A stretch of 64,000 nt of DNA, from assembly GCF_904848185.1 (NCBI RefSeq), contig NC_051045.1, positions 16,247,332 through 16,311,331 on the forward strand, written 5' to 3'. The position numbers and the translations under genes were made by a program. The notes beneath the pieces were generated by a model, which made no database searches, had not been told where the DNA came from, and was given only the letters and a program-made list of their open reading frames with translations. This DNA comes from Acanthopagrus latus. Its lineage: Eukaryota > Chordata > Actinopteri > Spariformes > Sparidae. Below, one piece after another: positions 38,159-51,680 of the stretch (positions within the stretch are counted from its first letter, which is position 1; the number at the start of each line of letters is the position of its first letter).

Positions 38159-41100
38159 ATGGACCTGCGGTCTGAGCTGCTCAAATCCATCTGGTATGGG
38201 TTCACAGCCCTGGATCTGGAGAGGAGCGGTAAGGTGTCTAAGTCTCAACTCAAGGTGAGTGGACTACCTGAACTTTAAGGGACTTTTGTTTTCTTCGTCT
38301 GAAAAGCCACTCATTCTATTGCCTCATTTCCTATCTCAAATCATATTTCATCACGTGGGCTCGCCCTGGGTATGATGAGGTGAAAATATTTGAAGTGCTC
38401 AGCAAGCTAAATGTCAGAAGTGAATTTATAATTGTTGCAGTTTGTTCTGTGCTTGAGGAAATGAGGGTGTATGCCATCTGATATTGCTTATCATCATCAA
38501 TATTTCCTGTGTGAAACGCAGTTTTTAAAACAACACGCTGTCCCAACAAGGAACAAATTTGTTCCCTATATTTCGAGTAGAATGCTTCACTGCTGAAAGA
38601 GGGCACAATATGCACCTCTGTTTGACAAGAGGACGAGAGTAACAGTTTGCTCTCAGTCTGTATATGAATGGGAGCCCTCATCTCCAAGCTGTGCTTGCAC
38701 TGGGCCTCCGTGTACCAGCTTGTAGTGCAAAGGCTCCTCTGGCACTGGACCCGACCAGTGAACAGCCTGTTGAATAGAGTATCTTCACACCGTGAGCCCA
38801 TGTATGTAAAAAGAACATTGTTACAGTGAGAGCGAGGGCAAACTGGAAACATGTTGGTGATTGTTGTCTCTTGCCACAGGGCTTCAATGGAGCCACTGTA
38901 TTTTTGTTGATCTCATCGTTATGTCACTTGGTCTTGGTGTGGACTCCATTTCCAGCCACCTCCACGTTCCTGCTCACAGTGGGTCAGCCTCATGACTAGG
39001 CTTATCCCCCTCATGCGTGCAGCAGGCTGTGTACAGGCGCCGTGTTCTTCAGACGCGCTAAGAAACAAGCAGTTTGCATGCCGTGGCCTCGCAAATGACA
39101 GATGTTGTAGTGCGCTCGAGCTTTGAGACAGGATGTGGTTATGGCTCAACACTCAGAGACACTGGTTGTCTGATAAAATGCATCAGATATGTCAAGACGT
39201 TGCACACTTTCAGTTGAAGAAAATTATAGAAGTAAAATTCTTTTTTTATAGAGTGAACCCCTCCCTGGTACAACAGTAGGAACACTGGTAGTATAGCAAT
39301 ATTAATATTAATAGCAGTACACTGATTACATGTAGTAGTTTGTGTTATATATAGCTTACAATGTAATATTTTTGTAGCAGGTCTTCTTTCAATCTCCAAA
39401 CAGTTTTGCAAGTTTTCCTCCCCTTTTATTCAGCACTTTTTTTTTTAATCTTTTTTTATTTTACTTTTTTGTCACATTTCAATTTTGACTTCTATTTTTG
39501 CTGTACTTTGATTCTCTATATAGCTTACTGCTTATCTCTACATTTTCCTTTAGTTATGTTGTTTGGCCTGTGAAACATTTTGAGTTGCCATGCAAAGTTT
39601 CCTGCTTTTTTGCTGACTTCAGTGACCCCTTTTTTAGAAATACTTTTTCACACTTCTGTATGTGTAAACACAATTATTTTTAGGATAGCATGATGTCTTA
39701 TAATTCAGAATTTCTGTTCCCAAAAGTTCTGTTTCAAAATGAGCATCTTTATGAATTTTGCTGGCCTGTATTTTCTGAGGAAAACATAACACAAACACTT
39801 ATCCCAGCAAACTCAACTGTCTTCGAGATACACAGTGTGTAATTGAGCTTTGGCAGTAATGTGACATTCACATAGATGCCAGAAGAAGAAAAAAATGCTC
39901 CATTCTTTTGCCCTTTTTGAAATATATTTTTGTGTTGTTCACTTGGATTTTTCAGGTGCTGTCTCACAACCTGTGTACAGTCTTGTCTATCCCACACGAC
40001 CCTGTCGCTTTGGAGGAGCACTTCAGGGATGATGATGATGGTCCAGTTTCCAGTCAGGGTTACATGCCTTATCTCAACAAATATATCCTGGATAAGGTGA
40101 TAATGTCCCAACTGTATGCTCTTTTTCTAACGCTTTCACAGTTGCTTCAATTTCTGCCTGATGTTGTTGCAGGTTATTGAAGGATCCTTTATTAAGGAAA
40201 ACGTAGACGAGCTCTGTTGGACTCTTACAGCAAAGAAAAACTACCACACGGACAAAACCAGCAGCACTGTTATGCCAGAGAAGGATGCTTTTCGACTTTG
40301 GTGCCTGTTTAATTTTCTCTCTGAGGACAAGTACCCTTTGGTTATGGTCCCTGACGAGGTGGGTAGAATATATTTAAATTTCCATCACAAAACAGACACT
40401 TTATATGCTACTTGGAGTATGAGGTATTTCTTCAGTCAAAACACAGCTGGACTGAAAAATGTAAAAAAAAAAAATCTATCTATTGTAAGACTGAGCAAAC
40501 AAATTTGCTCATCTTGAAGTTGTTGATCATCTTGTTGATCGTGGCTGTATGTGATGATAGTGACACTTGTTTCTAAATTTAGCAGCATTCACATTTCAGG
40601 TTATTGTGCTCTGTTGTTAGGCACAATGCTGAGGCTGTAGTCAGTAATCTGTGACCTAAAAAAAAAATTGTGTTGGATCTTCGACAACCACTAAACACAC
40701 CCTTGCTGAAACCTTGTGTCCTGCCATCATGGAACACGCTGCTCATTTCATGCAGCAGTGTGGGCTTGTTTCTCACTTGCAAACTCTCGTTTTGGTTTCC
40801 TGTCGTGTGTTTTTCACAGCTGCTGCCAAGAGAGAGACCTACATTTCAAGGGCAGAGTAGTTTTTGTCGTGCTGAGTTTGAGAAAACATTATTCAGTTTT
40901 ATTTTGGTACATTCTTCACACACCAACCACTGGACAAAGAAATCTATGCTGTTATTGTAAGACAGGAGTAAAAACAGCTTTAATTAACATAAATTAAAGT
41001 CTTGAGAAGGGCAGTGTTGTAGGATGTGAGCTTTACTGTGGTGCTTTATGTTAAAAAATGGAAACCACAAAATAACGTCACACAACAATTTATTGTGAAT

Positions 41101-44100
41101 AGACCCCCAACTTAAGGGAGGTAAAAAACAACCTCAGATCACTCTTGGTTTGACACTTAGTTACTTCCTTCCTTGAGTACATTGCAGCAAAGACATAATC
41201 ATTCAAATGAATCATGTTATTTCTCACTCTCAAGACCTTTGGTTTCTCTTTCCCTCCAGGTGGAGTACCTCCTCAAGAAGGTCTGCATGGCTATGAGTAT
41301 TGAGTTCAACTGTGTTGAATTAGAGGACTTCTTTTCCCAAGACTCAGTGCAGCAGAGTGGCATTACTGTTTGGGTTTTTCTGGAGATGATGAACTCTGGA
41401 AAGATAACCAGAGGAATTGATAAGAGCATAATCAGCATGGCTATAGAGGAAGTTTACAGGGAGATCGTTGGTGATGTCCTCAAAGAGGTACGAGGCTCAG
41501 TCATCAACAGAAGTCTGAGTTTTGGATGATGCCTTGCTCTGTATTGTGTCAATGAGTGTGTGTGTGTGTGTTTGTGCAGGGTTATTTGTGGAAGAAAGGC
41601 CAGCTGAGGAGGAACTGGAAGGAACGCTGGTTCACCTTAAGGCCCAGCAACTTGTCCTACTACACCGGGGAGGACCGGAAGGATTGCCAGGGCAACATAG
41701 TCCTGGATGGGAACTGCTGTGTGGAGGTAAGCAGCTGAAGAATACACAGTGCTCATTTCTCTTTCTGAAATTTGAGTCATTGTATGATTCTTAAAGCCAG
41801 AGGTTCACACTCTGGGGGTGGGGACTCTACCAAGGTCTTGCAAGATAAGGCTAAAAGGATCACACGTTGGTTCACAGATGTTTGTTTGTCATGACTTCCC
41901 TCCTTTTTGGTTTTTCTTGTGAATTACTGGAAACCCTTACTCCTTCAGGACTCCGCGAAAAGAATTCACGTACAACTTTGAGACAAAAAGTCTAGTTTAT
42001 GTTGAATTGCTCAGACATGTGCATCTAGTTACTCAGAGTTGCGAGGGACTGTGCGAAAATTATTGTGGTGAGGAGGAATGTAGAACATGTTGTTTAACTT
42101 ATTTTTTTAAAAGAATGGCCCTCCATGTGCTATGACAATTTCATGTGAACCCCTTTCTTGAGAAAACTTGAACAATAGAAACAAATTAACACTACTGAAT
42201 TAGAACAATTTTGGCATTACTAACTAAAATATAATTTATGATGACGTATTTAATTTAGTAAGTCTTAACCGGTTTAGCATTGCTCTCTCATTACATTTCA
42301 AGACTCAGAGAGGATCAAAATGCAGCACAACCAGAGATATCATCTTTTTATTTCATGTATTTAGGCTTGTGTCATTTAAAGGTATTATACCATTATCGTG
42401 AGAGGACTGTATATCACCTTAGATTTGGGGTATCTTCATATCCTGTTTTTTAAGGCTACATTACATTAGTTATGTAATTTTCATAACTTATCAGATTGTT
42501 GTGCTTCTTCATATACGAAATTGTCTGTACCCACTTATATTATATCATTATATCCACATTACCGATGGTTGTTTATCGTAAATCTGGTCAGTGACATTGT
42601 GAAATGTTATTTTGTTGCCCAGATCTACGGTGTATTAAATGCTTCTGAGGTAATATTGAAATATATATCTCACAACATCATAGTGGGATATTAGTTCAAG
42701 GCCATATTGCCCAGCCCTTCTAGTATTACTCTGCTTTGTCAAAATCTGGCACCAAAAGTCTTTTTCAACTTATTGCAGTAGTACTCCTCAAGAGCTCTGA
42801 GCAGACTCATTAAAAGTGGAGTTCCACTTTAACGTGTTAATGAAATAATATAGGATTATGGAAAACATTTGATAAATGAAAAACCATCTTGCGATGGGAT
42901 CACAACAGCTGCAACCACCAACAACATGATGACATATTTACCCATGACAATAGTCATCATAGTAGTCATCACTACAATATTACATAAGTAATCAATACTC
43001 ATGTATCAGACCTCACCCAGGTTGGAACTCTGCCTTCATCTTATACCAATTTTCTACTTAATTCTGGAACACAGGTTCTTCAAATGTGGGTACCTATGCT
43101 AACAAGCACCCATTCACTCAGTTGTGATGCTACTGTGGTGACATAACCTGTTGAGTGACACACAGACAGACTGACAGACAGACAGACAACTGGCTAAGAA
43201 ACACTTACATGTTTCCAAGACCACATTTTGCCATGGTGACACACAGACTCACAAATTGTAAAACATTCAAGGCTGATGTGGTTGCAGCTGGTAATAATGT
43301 CCCGCTTCATAACACATTTACATGTTTTCACACATCTTAACCTCACTGTTCAGCTTTTTTTTGAGATGCAGATTAAAGTGAGGGTGGGACCTGCTCTAGA
43401 ATAGCGACAAGTGACGTGGCACTAATCGCTAAAGACCCTCCCCCTCTCTTCTAAAGAATTTAGACTACCCTCCCTTTAGCAAAGGGAAAATACATAACCC
43501 TCCCCCCCCTTTCTAAATCTCCCCACCCCCAATACCTTTCAAACAGTCCCTGAGTAGACAGAGTTTATATTTAGGCATCATAATCTGGAAAGGTTGATGA
43601 TGATCAAGTCTATTAAAAGCACAACAGTTGGATACTGAATGTTGCCTTGTTTGACAATCAGATTTCAGATTTCCTCACAGAAGTGAACTCACTCTCATAA
43701 ATGAGTTTGGATCATTCATTCTGAATATGAAGCCTGCAGCAGTAGAGCTGAAGTGGTTGTTACCTTGGCTGTTTTTTTGCTATCTGTGGACATGAACACC
43801 GAGTCAATTATTAGCCCATCAATGCCATTCAAGTATGACAAACAAAAATCTGCTCAAGTTCTGTTATTTTGTCAGCGAGAGCACTACACCTTTGCACCAT
43901 GTGTTACACCAAAGGAAAACAAGCAACCATTCTAAAATCATGCTTTATTATAGGAAGTAGACGATGATCAAATATTGTTTGGTCGTTCAAAATGGATCAA
44001 AAACATCCTTTTCCCAGTGAGTTCAACATCTTTTTTTCCTAACATTTAAGTATGGTCACAGCACATGTAAAAACGAGAACAAAACAATGCATGAGGAGTT

Positions 44101-47100
44101 GATATTTATTGATTAATTAAATACTTTGTCGTTAAACAGGTGCTGCCAGACCGGGATGGGAAGAGGTGCATGTTTTGTCTTAAAACCCTCTCCAAGACTT
44201 ATGAGATGAGTGCCTCAGACACCAAACAGAGACAGGAGTGGACTACAGGTCAGAGGAGACTCACATTCACTGATATTGATCACTGATAAGTCCAAGACCC
44301 TCATATCAAGTAAACGCCATCTTCTTCACAGCGATTCAAACAGCCATCAGGCTGCACGTGGAGGGGAAAAACTCCCTCCACAAAGATCTGAAGCTGAAGC
44401 GACGTGAGCAGCGAGAGCAGCGGGAGAAGAGACGGCAGGCCAAGGAGGAGGAGCTGCAGAGGCTGCGGGCCCTGCAGGAGGAACGGGAACGTAAGCTGGC
44501 GGAGCTGGAGCTGCTAAAGGAGGCGCAAAAGCAGGCTCAGGCCCTCCTGGAGCAGGACGAGCAGAGGAGGCGCCAGCAGCATGAACAGCTCCAGCGGGCT
44601 CTGGAGATCCAGCTGCGAGAGGCTGAGGAGGTGAGTGTGGAGGCAAAGAAGAAGAGATAAAGAGTCTGAATTCAGAAACAGAAAGATACGAGTGATCATT
44701 CCTTTGCTTCCTGTTGCGCATCTCAAGGCTCGGGTCAGTATGCAGGCGGAGATGGCTCTGAAAGAGGAGGAGGCAGAGAAGCAGAGGAAGAGGATCCAGG
44801 AGCTGGAGGAGATGCAGAAGCGCTTGGAGGAGGCGCTGCAGCAGGAGATCAAAGCCAGGCTGGATGAGGAGGCCTTCCGTTTAGCTCAAGCAGGGTAAAG
44901 TGTTTCACGTTTCCTCCTGTCATCACTAACACATGATTACAGACTTATAAAGACTTTCACAGGACAATAAGGAGTCATTTGTTTGGGCTAAGAGGCTGCA
45001 AACATTCATCTGTGAGCTGTAGGTCGGGAGGTGCTTTTGTGTGCAGGCAGCAGATATCAAGCTCAGCTGTTGAAAGGAGTTCATGTTGCGTTATGTTCCT
45101 GAGGAAGTTGAGCTGCCGACAGAGGAAGTTGTTAAATGCTGCCATCAGTCAGCTCTATTGTGTCGCTGTTTCTGTGCTCTCTAAATCTTTTCAAGTGAAA
45201 ACATGTCTGATAAATGAACACACACATCACGCAAACAGCCTCAGCTTCAGGCCTCGTGCACCTCTGCTCACTGTCATGTTTGAGACATTGTGTTACGACA
45301 TCAGATCCTCTTCAACAGCGAACAGTCAATCATGGTTTTTTGGGGAAAAAAATATGAAAAATGTTGTGCTCTCTGTTGTGTCCAGGTTACTGGCCGAGGA
45401 GGAGGAGAAGATGAAGGCCCTGATGTCCCTGCAGGAGGAACAGGAGGAGTACATCTTGAAAACACAGAGGGAGAAGCAGGAGCTAAAACAGGAAATGGAG
45501 ACCAAGTCCCGGGACCTGGAAGAGGCGCAGAGGCAACTTGAGGAGGTCCGCGCAAACCGGCATCGGGTTGACCAGGATGTAGTGGTAAGAACCAAAACAT
45601 GAAACTGAATTTTATCAGGTCTAATTTATCTGAAATGGTTCTTACTGAGATACGTGAAACATTGGGCCAATAGCATTATCTGCTGATTTCACTTTAATTT
45701 GATTTTGAACATCCATTGAGTTGAATTCAAATTCCACACTACTGTAACTAGGGTTAATTAATTTTATTTGGTAAAATTGAAATAAGATTTAAAATCTTGT
45801 TTACAGAGATGACTGAGGCAAGATGGCTGCATCTCCTTCTAGTTACAGACAAGACAACAATTAGTCACATTAGTACAGCATGACACAGACATTAATGAAA
45901 GAAAACATTACAGCTGTTATGGTCTGCCCTTAAAAACAGTTCAGTGATTTCAAAGTCCAATGAGGCTTTTCAAACAACAGACTGAAAACAGCCTAAAATG
46001 TTTTCTTGGAAAACTTTCTGTGATTGATTTAGATACTTTGATGATGGTATCACCAGTCAGTGGGAGGTTAGTCTGCTTTGCTAAACTGTCTCTATTCTGT
46101 CTGCGGCCCTTTAAATGTCAAAACGTTTTATTTTCGACTTTGATGTGAAAAGATTCTTGTAACTCCTATTTACTGGCTGTAGTCGTTGGTAATGCTAACA
46201 GTAGCTGCATGTGTTTTAACGAGTCGCTCTTATTCTCTGACAGGCTGCCCAGAGGAAGCTTCGCCAGGCGAGCACCAACGTCAAACACTGGAACGTCCAG
46301 ATGAACAGACTGATGCGACCGATCGGACCAGGCGGTACGTGTCCCATCTTCAAGACGAGATGCTGCATTATGTGACCCGACAAATGTGAAGCATTTAAAG
46401 CACTTTGTTTTGGATGTGTCACAACAGGCAAAAGCACAGGTGTTAATAATTATATGAACGATGGCTGAACTCTATTATGCTGCATTAGTTTCATCGTCCT
46501 GGTGTCAGGCTTGCTGGATCACTGTCGCATCATGTCTTGCAAGGAAACTTGAAAATAACAGAACCATGGTTAATGTTATTAGTAACCCCTGTGCTTTTCC
46601 TACTATCGCTGCATTGCAATCCAAATGGAGAAATAGTTGTGACTGAATGTGCAGAATGTACTGCATGTTTCCATCCACTACTATAATGAAAAACGCTAAT
46701 TCCCCAAAAGCTGGGACACTGTGTTCAGCATAGATTAAAACAGAATGTAATCATTAGCAATTTTTTTTAGACCTATATTCAGTTGAAAGCAGTTGAAAGA
46801 CAAAATGTTTTATGTTTAAACTGATAAACGTTTTTTGGAAGCAGCATTGCCGAGGAAGAAGTTGATGTCATATGAGAAATCCCCTTGCAAACCTCAATGT
46901 GGAAAATTCAACATTCAGCGTGTACAGCAGGTTACGAAATGCCAGCTTCAAGTGCATCAGTGGCTGTGGTTGGGTTGATATTTGATGTAGATTCAAGCAA
47001 AGATTAGAGTGACACCATTTTCTTCAAAGAGAGAGATTGTTTGTCAGTACCTAGATGATGATTTTATTTCACACACTGATCTGTAAATATATACTTCCTG

Positions 47101-47444
47101 AAATGTGGCCATTGTATCTGTCACCAGTGAATTCCTTCTCTATTTCGGCATCTACATCTCTCAGCCTCTGTGTTACAGATCTAAATCGTGCTTAACTCGC
47201 TTGCTGTAAGCACTCATTTCTGTTTGTTTTTGTGTTTGTGCGGTCCTTTTCAGAGAAGAGACCGTCGTTAGGAAGCTCCTTCTCAAGCTTCCAGGTGCCG
47301 ACACAGAGAGACCCGGGGCTGCGTCTCAGAAGGAGATCGGGATCAGAGGATCGGGATGAGGAGAGCAAAGAAAATGTTGACAACCGAGCTTCGTGTGAGA
47401 AACGCCACTCCCACGCCTCTAATGGAGACATGGATATCCCCTAA
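38159..47444 (+). CDS. def6: Differentially expressed in FDCP 6 homologue (DEF6/IBP/SLAT), Rho-family GEF
   Basis: Guanine-nucleotide exchange factor for Rac/Cdc42/RhoA acting in lymphocyte signalling (known of mammalian DEF6). Exons: 38159-38254, 39956-40096, 40173-40358, 41260-41487, 41580-41726, 44140-44248, 44332-44630, 44728-44894, 45386-45584, 46244-46334 and 47254-47444. They total 1854 nt, or 617 aa (human 631). The N-terminal EF-hand-like region ends in the conserved DDDDGPVSSQGYMPYLNKY. An ITAM-like pair of tyrosines sits at residues 207 and 219. The PH domain covers ~217-312 (GYLWKKGQLRRNWKERWF ... DRDGKRCMFC). A long coiled coil at ~320-560 acts as the DH-like region, with invariant AAQRKLRQASTNVKHWNVQM near its end. 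A short basic, Ser-rich tail follows. The related SWAP70 is less likely because tail and PH residues follow DEF6. Confidence 0.95.
42640..42722. mobile_element. Degenerate hAT-like terminal fragment in def6 intron 5
   Basis: Read on the minus strand it begins GGGCTGGGCAATATGG and continues AT-rich, resembling the terminus typical of many fish hAT-type non-autonomous elements. The opposite end was not found. The call rests on one terminus only. Confidence 0.4.
46700..46860 (+). mobile_element. Degenerate DNA-transposon fragment in def6 intron 10
   Basis: TTCCCCAAAAGCTGGGACAC (46700) is followed by TGTGT, an A-rich AAAACAGAATGTAAT and then CTATATTCAGTTGAAA. From memory this follows the order of a fish repeat family whose ends carry AGTTGGGACxCTGTGTAAA. 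It has no coding potential. Family naming is uncertain. Confidence 0.4.
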
Positions 47445-48060
47445 AATCGTGAATCAGAGAGGTTGCATGGATCAGTGCAGGTCACTCCGTGAGGTTTCTT
47501 GACAGGAAGGGCAAGAGTTGACGGTCTAATGTGTGAACATTAGGACAACAGTGGAACATCTGCACTTAAAACTGAATTTACCGTACTAGCATTTCTATTA
47601 AATGTAGAATTAACTGACCTCATTTCACAGACGGCAGCAGTTTAAAACATTTTAATGAGAAGTTGAATTCACTGCTCGACTAATGCTTTGACTGCAACCT
47701 GTGTGAGGCCTGCTCTGGACATAAACGTTACCTCAGTGCCAAGAAAATGAGCTGTAAGCAAGAAAGTGCAAAGGAAGTTGAGATGTTTAAAGGCTTTTTC
47801 TTACATACAATACAAGGAAGCTCATTTGTTCAGCTCTGTAATATAAACACATAACCGTGTTTCATTTTTATATATGTATTTTTTTGGGGGGGTGTAGGAG
47901 GATGGCTTGACTTATTGATGTAAAAAGTTCAGTATTAGTTTACCACAGTTTCAGTCTAAAAGTATCACTCTTCCTAAACAGGAAAGAGAGAGAGCGTTTA
48001 ACTTCCTGTTTCTACTGCCAGTTAACATAATTGTAAATAAAAGAGTGATTGATGCTGTAA
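47445..48060 (+). other. def6: def6 3' UTR
   Basis: This extends from the TAA at 47442-47444 to an AATAAA at about 48036-48041. That gives a 3' UTR of about 600 nt. Confidence 0.6.
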
Positions 48061-48069
48061 CCTGATTAC

Positions 48070-49650
48070 TGCCTCTTACTCTCTTTACCGTGTTAAATTA
48101 TGTGCAGAATGCAGTTCAAGAAACTGTAACTAATACTTTACGTAGTGAATAGCTGAATGAAATAATATTCACGTTAATGAGAAACATATTTATGTAAAAG
48201 ACCACAGAGTGGAACAAGCTGAATGTGCAAACTGCACGTCCGCTTCAGCTTGAATTTGAGTCTACGTCATCTGTCCAAGGATGTGTCAACACACATCATG
48301 ACTAATTTGAAGTTTTTCACGCATGGAACTCTCAGCGCACATGACAAACAGCACAAGCTATATGTCAGCTAGATGGGTTTTTTTGCTGTCCATAGCTGGT
48401 TTTTAAAAAACAGCCACAGATTGTGAAAACTTAAATTGTCTGAAAATTGCATGTAGCAGATGGCTGTAGATCAAAAAGTAAAAGTAAAACCCAACAGTAA
48501 GCAGTTTTTATCTGGACTGTTTCATGCAGGATGTCATCACCTCTGATGACAGAACCTGTCATCAGAACCTTTGAATCCTTAACTTAAAAAAATAATAATT
48601 TAAATGCATAAACCTGCTAGTGGGGTGGAGGGCAATAATTTCCTGTTCGAGGCTCCATTCCACATTTAATTTTTTTTTTTTTTTTTTAAATATTCTGTTT
48701 TTGTGACCTTATACAAAGGACAGGTGAAGAAAGGCAGGAAGTAGGGTGAAAGATCACATGATCTCATGATTGTTAATTTCCTAAATTAATTAATTTTCTA
48801 ATTAATTTCTCTTCAATACAAGGTCTACAGATCAGGTTTGTTGGTTGTCTTGTCGGACCTTTTTGTTTACCATTTGTTATTATTATTACATAAAAGCAAT
48901 TTGGTACATCCCAGCACATCTAAAGAAACTGAGAAAGAGAAGAAAGAAGGGAAAAAATACCGACAGACCAAACAAAAAATAGAAAAAAAAAAATCTGTCT
49001 AAGTTTATAATTTATTGTTGCATCATGAAATCTGAAAGGCATAGTTAAGATTACAACTCATATCCAGTGACAAAGATTCATACAATACTGTACACACACA
49101 CACATATATCCATATCTACACAAATATACATACTCATACACTCACTTCATGTCCTCATACATACAATTACAGGCACATGTTGACAAACATTTACATGTAC
49201 CTTGTACATATAGATATATACATACTCCCACACATTGCAACATTTGGGTTTGTGCAGACAAGAAGAAAAAAAATAGACATGTTATGATGTTTACGTCTCC
49301 TTTTTTGACCTTCCTTACCTCTTTTTTTTACCATGACTCAAAGTGTACCACCCATGTTCAAAAATAAAACTCTGTTCCTTATTTCTATTGACATCCTTTT
49401 CGAGAGCCACTGGTGCTTAGATCCTGTTGGACCTATTTTTAGAGACTCAGAAGGTACATTGGATGGCATGGTAAGGTAATAAAACTCATGCCTAAAGCAC
49501 CAAAAGTGTAATAGTGTTCCTTTCATGTCCTTATTGTGTCCATTCATGCTTTTATTATGAATCAATAAGCATCAAATACCAAGCAAAAGTCACAATTACA
49601 TTTAAGATTAAGCTGCACGGTGAACCAGAGGCTTCTGAATCCAGCTCTTT
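48070..49650. other. Intergenic spacer, def6 to ppard (left part)
   Basis: AT-rich, with a T-run at 48669-48687 and CA/TA-rich simple sequence at 49091-49220. No exon or RNA gene seen. Confidence 0.45.
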
Positions 49651-49654
49651 GCAG

Positions 49655-50427
49655 TTAAAGGGCAACATCACCAATTTTACACATTCAAGTGTGTTCACGG
49701 GTCTTGAAGAAAAGTGGAGTATGACTAACTACATGGTTTTTTTTGTTTTTTGTTTTTCTTAATGGTATGAAACCTTCTGTGGCTCCAGTGGAAGCTGAAT
49801 GTTATCTAATTAATTGCCTCCAGTGATGTCACTCAGTGGCTAAGTGGCATTTTGGGCACTGTAGGCACCAATTTTGAAAACAGTGTACCAGTTAAGAATT
49901 GCACTCCTACACAGTGTTGGAACAGAGAAATTATGAAAAGTGACAGACAACCTGAGGTATTTTGAACAGAAAGTCTGTAATGCCAGAGATGGTGGTTGAA
50001 TGACACATGTATCATGAACGTGTGCCTCATGGCAGCCAAACCAGCAAATATATCATCCACTCACAAGTGAGACTAATGTGAAATTCAACCGATTTTGGCC
50101 CCATTGATTTAGTAATAGCTGCCCAGGGGTGTTGCCAAGATGGCTGCAGTATGGCAAGACTTTGATTGATAACAAACACAATATTGAAAAAAAAAATGAT
50201 ATGGCAGGCTTTTTTATTCAATGCATTCATCTTCCTCTTCAGAATCTGGCACACACATTGTCCACAATGCAACTTTGCCTGTGAGTGACATCACTGGAGG
50301 CAGTTTTGTGCAGATTCCTCTGAAACCACTTGGTAGGTTTTACTCTACTTTTCTCACATTTGCAGTAGCACTCCCCAAGATCTGTAAACACACTTCGAAT
50401 GTGTGAAAGTTCCAGTCACCCTTTAAA
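49655..50427. mobile_element. Fold-back element with long inverted arms (complete copy)
   Basis: The left arm starts TTAAAGGGCAACATCACCAA and runs through ACACATTCAAGTGTGTTCAC to GCCTCCAGTGATGTCACTCA near 49830. The right arm is the inverted counterpart, from AGTGACATCACTGGAGGCAG (50284) to the terminal CCCTTTAA (50426). Arms of roughly 140-200 bp flank about 400 bp of non-coding spacer. Related copies are at 20708 and 59948. Confidence 0.75.
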
Positions 50428-50678
50428 CGAATTCATTTATTTAGACCAAAAATCAGAATTTTGCCAGAAGGGGTTTTTAAACCACACGTAGGCTTGTTCT
50501 GCTAAAACGATTAAAGCTTGTTAGTGTCAGTGCAGAGGCAAAATAAATATCCATGCTTCAGATCGCAAAAACAACAAGTGCATATTAGAGTTAACAGAGA
50601 CCTTGATGTGTGTTGAGTGAGTTTGTGTGGGGGTGCTATGTACTGGCATGTGACGGTGGAGGAGGAGGAGGAGGGAGT

Positions 50679-50703
50679 AAAGCAAAGCAAAGCAAAGCAA
50701 AGC
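50679..50703. repeat. (AAAGC)n short tandem repeat
   Basis: Five AAAGC pentamers, just upstream of the inferred ppard first exon. Confidence 0.85.
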
Positions 50704-50819
50704 TAGGAACAACAAGGAGAGAGTCGGGGAGGGATTATCAGTTAACTATGCTTATCTGCATGTGATATGGTAGCGACGAACAAAAGTGTCCAAACCGCTT
50801 TTCCTTTCAGCCTGGCTGA

Positions 50820-51057
50820 GCTGTTTGTCAGGTCGCTCGCTGACTACATGCAGGCCTGCACCAGTCTAAGTTTATGTTAGCAGTCTGACGTTAGCTCCCG
50901 CTGCTAGCTAACTCCTGCTGGTGACTTCAAACGACTTGTCAACAGCCGATCGATCGTGTTCAGGACCCGGGACTCTCTTCGACACTTCCTTATTTTATCC
51001 TCTCGGCAATTTCACGCAGGGTTAACATCTTCCCCACCAGCAGCACTATTGGGAGAG
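50820..51057 (+). promoter_or_regulatory. ppard: ppard non-coding first exon and promoter region
   Basis: A strong donor (GGGAGAG then GTAAGC) at 51057 follows a GC-richer stretch. It fits a 5' UTR exon spliced to the acceptor at 53060. The 5' edge is approximate and other alternative first exons may exist. Confidence 0.4.
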
Positions 51058-51579
51058 GTAAGCTAACTTGGCAAGTCGGCTAACGTTATTTTAAGGCACA
51101 CACGGGAATGTGGGTCAGCCACGCTAACAGCTAGTAGTAGTACTCAGTCAACATTCAAGGTTAGTAGCTAACTAGCTAAGTAAGCTAGCACTCTTCGACG
51201 ACCGAAGACAGACTAAAGCTCACTGCTTTTACGTTGAATATTGTTTTTCACTCTAAGGTAAAAGGCCGTGTTTATAACTGAGCTTTCCTTTCATCTCTTG
51301 TATTTTTATAACCAGTTAGAGTCCTGTCAGTGACTTATACAATTCACAGTGATATTAGCAGATATTTCCGAGAACCAGTGTGACAGGTTGGCTTGAACGA
51401 CAAGTCATAACAGTTCCACTTCATCTCTGATGTTATCCTACCCCCATGAAACTATTTGGAAACAAACTTCAGACTTTGTCCAGCTTCTTGACCGTCATGT
51501 AATGACAGAAAACATTAATACATCAGTATTAAGCAGGCGCAGTGTTGTATGTTTGTCAGGGCACAGCTAGCTACATACA

Positions 51580-51680
51580 TGGACGGATTAATCCACTAGG
51601 GGGCCGCGGGGCAAATATGTAACCCCCACCCTGAACAGCCCTCTCCTCCACCGCCCCCACCGGCGATCAACACTGCTCAG
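51580..51680. mobile_element. Possible transposon terminus in ppard intron 1
   Basis: ATGGACGGATTAATCCACTA followed by GGGGGCCGCGGGGCAAA resembles the end of a fish DNA element (ACGGATTAA...GGGGCC). Only this end was noticed. The call is tentative. Confidence 0.3.

Noticed and set aside
41553..41571. TG tract before def6 exon 5 as a notable repeat
   Set aside because: It is short and forms part of the polypyrimidine/acceptor region; nothing further to say.
44347..44721. Antisense Pro/Ala-rich open frame opposite def6
   Set aside because: It is the shadow of the Glu/Arg/Gln-rich coiled-coil exon of def6, whose codon bias opens the reverse frame.
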